Shown here: piece after piece, positions 6,411 to 10,534 of the stretch
Layout of the letters: each line of letters begins with the position of its first letter
Position numbering within the stretch: the stretch's first letter is position 1
Assembly: GCA_039029915.1 (NCBI GenBank)
Contig: JBCCFD010000270.1
Coordinates: 1-10,534, forward strand
Direction of reading: 5' to 3'
Length of the DNA stretch: 10,534 nucleotides
Origin: QQUD01 sp039029915
GTDB lineage: Bacteria > Chloroflexota > Anaerolineae > Promineifilales > Promineifilaceae
The notes under the pieces: generated by a model
What the model was told of the DNA's origin: nothing
What the model saw: the letters and a program-made list of their open reading frames with translations, nothing else
Database searches by the model: none
Program-made: the position numbers and the translations under genes

Positions 6411-6886
6411 GCCAAAAAGTGAACCTCACTACCACGATTAATGGCGAGACAGTATCAAGGGAAGTTGAGCCGCGCCTCCTGCTATCAGACTTTATTCGGC
6501 ATGAGCTTGGCCTAACCGGAACTCATGTCGGCTGCGAACACGGTGTTTGCGGGGCATGCACCATTTTGTTTGATGACGACCCAGTCCGCTCTTGCCTCAT
6601 GCTGGCGATTCAAACAGCCGGTCACGACATACAAACGGTAGAAAGCTTAGGCGACCAAGGCAACCTTCATCCCATCCAGCAGGCTTTTCACGACGCCCAC
6701 GGCTTACAGTGCGGCTTCTGTACGCCTGGCTTCTTAATGACGCTCAAGCCTTATCTTGAACAAAATCCCAATCCCACCGAATCTGACGTTCGCGAAGCAA
6801 TATCAGGCAACTTGTGCCGCTGTACCGGCTACCAGCATATCGTTGATGCGGTTCTACTGGCGGCTAAGCGAGGGATTGGGGATTAG
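6407..6886 (+). CDS. 2Fe-2S (small) subunit of a xanthine dehydrogenase-family molybdenum hydroxylase
   Basis: This 159-residue protein has both iron-sulfur modules of the CoxS/XdhC type. The plant-ferredoxin-like N-terminal cluster uses C43, C48, C51 and C63 (GCEHGVCGAC then C). The helical C-terminal cluster uses C102, C105, C137 and C139 (QCGFCTPG and LCRCTGY). It relays electrons from the molybdopterin site to the FAD subunit. The ATG overlaps the stop of the FAD subunit by 4 bp and has AAGGAG upstream. Medium-then-small order is the cox-type M-S-L order, yet the large molybdopterin subunit expected next is absent and an FdrA-type gene follows. The last residues (RGIGD) and the stop are written by a GGGATTG heptamer array that continues into the gap. 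Confidence 0.93.
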   Translation: MSQKVNLTTTINGETVSREVEPRLLLSDFIRHELGLTGTHVGCEHGVCGACTILFDDDPVRSCLMLAIQTAGHDIQTVESLGDQGNLHPIQQAFHDAHGLQCGFCTPGFLMTLKPYLEQNPNPTESDVREAISGNLCRCTGYQHIVDAVLLAAKRGIGD

Positions 6887-6930
6887 GAAATTGGGGATTG
6901 AGGCATTGAGTTATTGATTATTTGTCATTG
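6872..6930. repeat. Heptamer/octamer array at the 3' end of the 2Fe-2S gene
   Basis: Units read GGGATTG, GGGATTA, GGAAATT, GGGGATTG, AGGCATTG, AGTTATTG and ATTATTTG, drifting from a 7-bp to an 8-bp period. The array begins inside the coding region, supplies its TAG stop (6884-6886) and occupies the first third of the gap before the FdrA-type gene. It may separate that gene's transcription from the dehydrogenase genes, but no terminator hairpin is evident. Confidence 0.8.
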
Positions 6931-7001
6931 GGCAAGTCAACTAAGACGACCTGTCACCCAGTACCTGACACTTGACATCCCATCCCCCCAAAAGGACCAC
7001 C
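6931..7001 (+). other. Gap upstream of the FdrA-type gene with ribosome binding site
   Basis: It contains TGTCA (6952-6956) and TGACA (6966-6970), a weak 5-bp inverted repeat in a CTGTCAC/CTGACAC-like degenerate heptamer stretch. AAAGGA (6991-6996) precedes ATG 7002 by 5 bases and sets the start. No convincing promoter was seen, so read-through from the dehydrogenase genes is possible. Confidence 0.45.
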
Positions 7002-8681
7002 ATGACTTTTACAAAATATGAAATACGCGCAGGCGCTTATTATGACTCCGTCATCCTCATGCAATTGCAAAAGGGTTTGGCAGGTCTTCCGGGAGTTGAA
7101 GACGCAGGCGTTGTGATGGCCACGCCAGCCAATCGCGAGGTCTTGCTTTCTACTGGATTTGTGCTTGATGACATCCAAGCCTCTGCAGATGATTTGTTAA
7201 TTATTGTAAAGGGGGAAAGCGAAACGGCCGTTTCTGACGCCATCGCTCAAGTAGACAGCCTGCTCAAAAAACGGCAGTCTGGTGGCACAGGTGCATATCG
7301 TCCGAAAAGTTTAAAATCGGCTGTTAGCCTCCAGCCCGACGCCAACTGGGTGCTGGTCTCTGTGCCTGGTCGGTATGCTGCTGATGTTTCACATGAGGCC
7401 CTCGACCTTGGCAAAAACGTCTTCCTATACAGTGACAACGTCTCTATTGAACAAGAAGCAGAACTTAAGCAAAAGGCTCAAAAGCTTGGCCTGTTGGTCA
7501 TGGGTCCAGATTGCGGAACGGCCGTTATCAACAACATCGGCCTTGGTTTTGCCAATCGCGTACAGCAGGGCAACATCGGTATTGTGGGGGCCTCGGGTAC
7601 AGGAATGCAGGCTATCATGAGCGAGATTCACCAGCTCGGCGGCGGCATCTCCCAAGCGATCGGCACCGGCGGGCGTGACCTCAAAGACAGCGTGGGCGGT
7701 ATCACCTTTGAGCAAGGGCTCACTGCCCTAGGAAACGATGACAACACAGACGTCATTGTCATGATTTCCAAACCTCCCTCACCCGAAATTGCCAATCGCC
7801 TGCTGGCAACGGCGCAAAGCATCTGCAAGAAAACAGTTGTTTACTTTTTAGGTGATTCATTACCGGCAAGTCGTCAAATTAGCTACCTCAACTTTACAAG
7901 TTCAATGAGCGAAGCGGCTAAAACGGCCGTTCAGCTCTCCAATGCGCCCAAGAACAGTTTGCCTGAAAAACGGCCCACAACCTCTCCCTCTTTGGGCTAT
8001 TTACGCGCCTTATTCTCAGGTGGCACGCTCGCTTTTGAACTACTGGCGACGCTCCAAAAGGTCGTTTATCCCCTTTATACCAATATCCCGTTTCGCCCAG
8101 AGCAGAAGCTAACGGACGTCATACAAAGTGAAGGCCATACTATCCTTGACCTTGGGGAAGATGCATTTACGCAGGGTCGCCTCCACCCCATGATGGACAA
8201 TGATTTGCGCATGCGTCGCTTTAAGCAAGAGATGGCTGATCCAGCCGTTCAAATGCTGATTATTGATGTTGTGCTTGGCGAGGGTGCTCATCTTGATCCC
8301 GCCAGCGAGTTAGCCCCCTTGGTTAAAACGGCCGTTTCTGACCACAACAAAGATGTCGTCGTGCTTATCGTTGGCACCGATGATGATCCCCAAAACAAAC
8401 AAGCCCAAATCGAGCAGTTTCAAGCGGCCGGGGCGGAAGCTATTGACAATGTGCGTGAATTTGTGGCCTACGTCGCCACAGAATTTGCCGCGCGACACGT
8501 GTCCGATATGCCATCCGCCTCTTTAGGCACAGAAACAATCGCCATCAATGTCGGGGTCGAGACGTTTTATGACAGCGTAACGAGCCAAGGCGGAACGGCC
8601 GTTCAGGTCGATTGGCGGCCACCGGCCGGTGGAAATGAAAAGATGATGGCCATTTTGGCAAAGATGAAAAGTAAAAAATAG
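7002..8681 (+). CDS. fdrA: FdrA/AllF-family protein, oxamate carbamoyltransferase subunit (acyl-CoA synthetase-like fold)
   Basis: This 559-residue protein has the length (about 555) and layout of FdrA/AllF, built like a fused succinyl-CoA synthetase alpha/beta pair. Landmarks are the CoA-binding-like GRYAADVSHEALD region (123-135), MGPDCGTAVIN (167-177), the nucleotide-loop stretch GNIGIVGASGTGMQAI (190-205), GTGGRDLKDSVGG (221-233), and the second half's LGEDAFTQGRLHPMMDNDLRMRRF (384-407) and VDWRPPAGG near 536-544. E. coli AllF acts with AllG and AllH to turn oxalurate plus phosphate into oxamate and carbamoyl phosphate, which a carbamate kinase uses to make ATP. An AllH-type gene lies upstream on the other strand; AllG (DUF1116) is missing here. 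ATG 7002 has an AAAGGA site, preferred over an in-frame ATG at 6972. Five perfect AACGGCCGTT palindromes lie in it, all read Thr-Ala-Val. Confidence 0.88.
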   Translation: MTFTKYEIRAGAYYDSVILMQLQKGLAGLPGVEDAGVVMATPANREVLLSTGFVLDDIQASADDLLIIVKGESETAVSDAIAQVDSLLKKRQSGGTGAYRPKSLKSAVSLQPDANWVLVSVPGRYAADVSHEALDLGKNVFLYSDNVSIEQEAELKQKAQKLGLLVMGPDCGTAVINNIGLGFANRVQQGNIGIVGASGTGMQAIMSEIHQLGGGISQAIGTGGRDLKDSVGGITFEQGLTALGNDDNTDVIVMISKPPSPEIANRLLATAQSICKKTVVYFLGDSLPASRQISYLNFTSSMSEAAKTAVQLSNAPKNSLPEKRPTTSPSLGYLRALFSGGTLAFELLATLQKVVYPLYTNIPFRPEQKLTDVIQSEGHTILDLGEDAFTQGRLHPMMDNDLRMRRFKQEMADPAVQMLIIDVVLGEGAHLDPASELAPLVKTAVSDHNKDVVVLIVGTDDDPQNKQAQIEQFQAAGAEAIDNVREFVAYVATEFAARHVSDMPSASLGTETIAINVGVETFYDSVTSQGGTAVQVDWRPPAGGNEKMMAILAKMKSKK

Positions 8682-8715
8682 ACTACTCCTAATCTGTGAT
8701 TAAAGAAATCTAAGG

Positions 8716-8744
8716 TTGACACGATTCCGTTTTGGAACCATAAT
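8716..8744 (+). promoter_or_regulatory. Sigma-70-type promoter of the toxin-antitoxin operon with possible operator
   Basis: TTGACA (8716-8721) and CATAAT (8739-8744) are separated by exactly 17 bp, the best promoter in the window. Between them lies a small inverted repeat, TTCC-N5-GGAA (8725-8737), a fitting place for autoregulation by the ribbon-helix-helix antitoxin. The operator role is inferred. Confidence 0.65.
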
Positions 8745-8775
8745 GAATGCAAATTGAAATTGATATGGAGACAAA

Positions 8776-9015
8776 ATGGCAAATCTAACTATAAAAAATC
8801 TACCTGATGAACTCTATGAAAAAATCAAGGCAATTGCGGCTTATAATCGACGGAGCATCAATAACGAAGTCATTGTCATCATTGAAAATGCAATTGAAAA
8901 AGATCCAATTATTTATGATGATGCCATTGAACGAGTTAGGATATTACGCGAGAAAATGAACATTTACGTCACTGAGGACGAAATTAATCAAGCGAAGAAT
9001 GAAGGTCGTCCATGA
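8776..9015 (+). CDS. Ribbon-helix-helix (FitA/Arc-like) antitoxin
   Basis: This 79-residue protein has an N-terminal ribbon-helix-helix: strand MANLTIKNLP, helix DELYEKIKAIAAYN, then RRSINNEVIVIIENAI as second helix, the FitA-like form with the conserved asparagine and arginine around the turn. The acidic C-terminal part (about 50-79) would bind and cap the partner toxin. It has GGAG 5-6 bases before its ATG and overlaps the toxin gene by 4 bp (ATGA), as usual for VapBC pairs. It probably represses its own promoter at 8716-8744 together with the toxin. Base use is more AT-rich than the metabolic genes to the left. Confidence 0.85.
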   Translation: MANLTIKNLPDELYEKIKAIAAYNRRSINNEVIVIIENAIEKDPIIYDDAIERVRILREKMNIYVTEDEINQAKNEGRP

Positions 9016-9413
9016 TTGTTGTAGACACTAACATCTTGGCATATTGGTTTCTTCCAAGCGATTTTGTGAAGATTATTGAGGAGGTTAGAAAAAAGGACGC
9101 ACATTGGGTTGCTCCACCGCTTTGGCAAAGTGAGTTCCGAAATATTTTGGCGCTATATCTTCGTAAAAATCAAATATCCCTATTTGATGCAAAAGCGTCA
9201 ATGAAGGAGGCTGAAAGGTTGCTAAAAAATAAAACATACCCGGTTGAATCTGATTGGGTCCTACAACTCGTACAGACTAGCCTCTGCTCAGCTTATGATT
9301 GCGAGTTTGTCGCCCTAGCCAACCGTTTTAATGTCCCTTTAATTACGATGGATAAAAAGATTTTAAAAGAGTTTCCAAAAACGGCCGTTTCACCTACGAT
9401 GTTTCTTACCTAG
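9012..9413 (+). CDS. PIN-domain ribonuclease toxin (VapC-type)
   Basis: This 133-residue protein matches VapC length and the PIN fold. The acidic metal-site residues are D5 in MIVVDTNILAYW, E41 in WQSEFRNIL, D96 in AYDCEFVALA (with E98) and D114 in LITMDKKIL. PIN toxins cut structured RNAs such as tRNA or rRNA when the antitoxin is degraded. Its ATG overlaps the antitoxin stop. A perfect AACGGCCGTT at 9380-9389 encodes Thr-Ala-Val near the C-terminus although the gene is otherwise AT-rich, which hints that the pair has been in this genome long enough to acquire the local motif. The ATPase gene starts 9 bases after the stop codon and may be cotranscribed. The RNA target cannot be predicted. 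Confidence 0.9.
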   Translation: MIVVDTNILAYWFLPSDFVKIIEEVRKKDAHWVAPPLWQSEFRNILALYLRKNQISLFDAKASMKEAERLLKNKTYPVESDWVLQLVQTSLCSAYDCEFVALANRFNVPLITMDKKILKEFPKTAVSPTMFLT

Positions 9414-9421
9414 CAAAATCT

Positions 9422-10534
9422 ATGTTTATTACTAATCTCAAAATTGTTCACTATAAGAGCTTTTTAAATTCAGGAGAGATACACTTTCGACAAGGTGTAA
9501 ACGTAATTGTTGGAAAAAATAATGCGGGCAAGACAGCATTATTTGAGACTCTATCTTTGAGTTTTGAAAACAAGCCACATTTAAGCGAAGAAACCAAGCC
9601 TCAATTTAACTCTGTGTTAAATACCCAATCTTTTATAGAAATTGAATGCCAATTTGAAATTGATGAGTTGGAAGAGGTATTCCAAGAAAATAAACAACAT
9701 GGTCTTTACACGAAAATGGGTCATAGCAATCCAAGAACCACCGCAGAAAACTTTCTTTCGTGGGTTGAAGAGGATAGAAGAATACATTTTAATTTTTATC
9801 ACGGTGGGAATCTGGAATATGCGTGGCTAAATGGAGAACAAAAAGCACAAAAAAATGTACAACTTAGCGCATTGAGATTGCCTCCTGACATAAGAAATGC
9901 CAATTTAACTCATTCAAACACTCTGCAAAAAACAGCCGTTCCGTCAAATCAACTGCTTGCAAATTTATTCGAAACAATGGTTCGTGAGAATATTTTTGTA
10001 TTTAGGGCAGAAAGGTTTAACGTTGGGCAATGTGAGTTTGGAAATAGTAATATTCTCGAACCTGATGCTTCAAATCTTCCTGAGGTTCTAAATTACCTAC
10101 AAAGTAGCCCAAATCTTTTTGAAGATTTTAATCAACTTGTAAACTATATTTTTCCAGATGTAATCCATGTGTCTGTTCGTCCACATGAAAACAAATTGGT
10201 AAAAGTATTTGTTCAAACACAAATTAATTTAAATCGAGATGACTTAGCCATCCCTTTACAGGAAAGCGGGACTGGTATTGGGCAAGTGCTAGCTATTCTA
10301 TACATTGTAGTAACTGCAAGATCACCAAAAGTCGTTGTAATTGATGAACCCCAAAGCTTTCTCCATCCAGATGCCATTTACAGGATGTTTGAAGTATTAA
10401 ATAAATATCCAAATCATCAATACATAATTTCAACCCATTCTCCAATCATTATTTCTGCATCAAATCCACAAAACATTATTCAAATAAAAAAGGAAAATGG
10501 CGCAAGTAAACCTTACAGAATTGATAAAATTGAA
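9422..10534 (+). CDS. AAA-family ATPase (ABC/SMC-like, OLD-type N-terminal), 3' end outside window
   Basis: An open frame of 371 codons without a stop reaches the last base. MFITNLKIVHYKSFLNSGEI is the typical N-terminal strand pair of OLD/RecF-like ATPases. The Walker A is GKNNAGKT (31-38), the ABC-like signature is ESGTGIGQ (281-288), the Walker B is VVVIDEP (304-310) followed by SFLHP, and the H-loop is STHSP (337-341). Such proteins bind ATP, dimerise and drive DNA- or RNA-directed activities; many belong to phage-defence systems (OLD/Gabija with TOPRIM, or Septu-like with HNH partners). The missing C-terminus and next genes would show which. No good ribosome binding site precedes the ATG, 8 bases after the toxin stop codon, so translational coupling is likely. 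AACAGCCGTT at 9931 is one base from the local palindrome. Confidence 0.85.
   Translation, partial: MFITNLKIVHYKSFLNSGEIHFRQGVNVIVGKNNAGKTALFETLSLSFENKPHLSEETKPQFNSVLNTQSFIEIECQFEIDELEEVFQENKQHGLYTKMGHSNPRTTAENFLSWVEEDRRIHFNFYHGGNLEYAWLNGEQKAQKNVQLSALRLPPDIRNANLTHSNTLQKTAVPSNQLLANLFETMVRENIFVFRAERFNVGQCEFGNSNILEPDASNLPEVLNYLQSSPNLFEDFNQLVNYIFPDVIHVSVRPHENKLVKVFVQTQINLNRDDLAIPLQESGTGIGQVLAILYIVVTARSPKVVVIDEPQSFLHPDAIYRMFEVLNKYPNHQYIISTHSPIIISASNPQNIIQIKKENGASKPYRIDKIE

Larger units (their letters stand above)
337..9389. repeat. Dispersed palindrome AACGGCCGTT, 14 perfect copies
   Basis: Perfect 10-bp copies begin at 337, 851, 2030, 2496, 2646, 2820, 2983, 6260, 7223, 7517, 7922, 8327, 8594 and 9380, all inside coding regions. 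Near copies with one or two changes include 2068, 3970, 4609, 4862 and 9931. A given 10-mer is expected about 0.01 times in a random window of this length. It resembles the HIP1 palindrome of cyanobacteria in behaviour: short, palindromic, GC-centred, dispersed and mostly within genes. Confidence 0.95.

Noticed and set aside
6972..7001. Upstream in-frame ATG for the FdrA-type gene
   Set aside because: The added residues (MTSHPPKRTT) come from repeat-like intergenic sequence, and AAAGGA points to ATG 7002.
7040..8498. Several minus-strand open frames opposite the FdrA-type gene
   Set aside because: They carry no recognisable motifs and lack ribosome binding sites; the plus frame is a clear family member across its whole length.
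9617..9830. Small open frames on both strands within the ATPase region
   Set aside because: They are shadows of the long frame 9422-10534, which carries all ATPase motifs and has no internal stop.

Overview
The window looks like bacterial chromosome of moderate GC. A Chloroflexota (Anaerolineae-like) origin is my best guess, inferred from gene content and repeat style; no marker gene settles it. Two genome-wide signatures run through it. One is a 10-bp palindrome, AACGGCCGTT, with 14 perfect copies. The other is a set of 7-bp-periodic tandem repeats that fill the intergenic gaps and run into several gene ends.

Layout. 31-462 (+): a small protein with a C4HC3 RING-like zinc finger. 596-3092 (-): two genes, an NmrA-type NAD(P)-binding protein and, downstream of it, a D-aminoacylase-family amidohydrolase. 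3143-3244: a structured leader that may be a cis-regulatory RNA. 3245-4627 (+): an NCS2 purine/pyrimidine permease. 4640-4685: a perfect inverted repeat between convergent genes. 4673-5428 (-): a DUF2877/AllH-like protein. 5523-6886 (+): the FAD and 2Fe-2S subunits of a xanthine-dehydrogenase-family enzyme, overlapping by 4 bp. 7002-8681 (+): an FdrA/AllF protein. 8776-9413 (+): a ribbon-helix-helix antitoxin and PIN toxin pair with its own good promoter. 9422-10534 (+): an AAA ATPase that runs off the right edge.

The central block (3143-8681) reads as a purine-catabolism locus. It combines base uptake (NCS2), purine hydroxylation (xanthine dehydrogenase subunits), and two of the three subunits (AllF and AllH types) of oxamate carbamoyltransferase, the enzyme that ends anaerobic allantoin breakdown by yielding carbamoyl phosphate. 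The set is incomplete: the molybdopterin subunit of the dehydrogenase and the AllG (DUF1116) and AllK (carbamate kinase) partners are not in the window. From 8682 onward the sequence is visibly more AT-rich and carries toxin-antitoxin and ATPase genes. It looks like the left end of an accessory or defence island that begins where further allantoin genes might have been expected.

No tRNA, rRNA, CRISPR array or transposase was seen.
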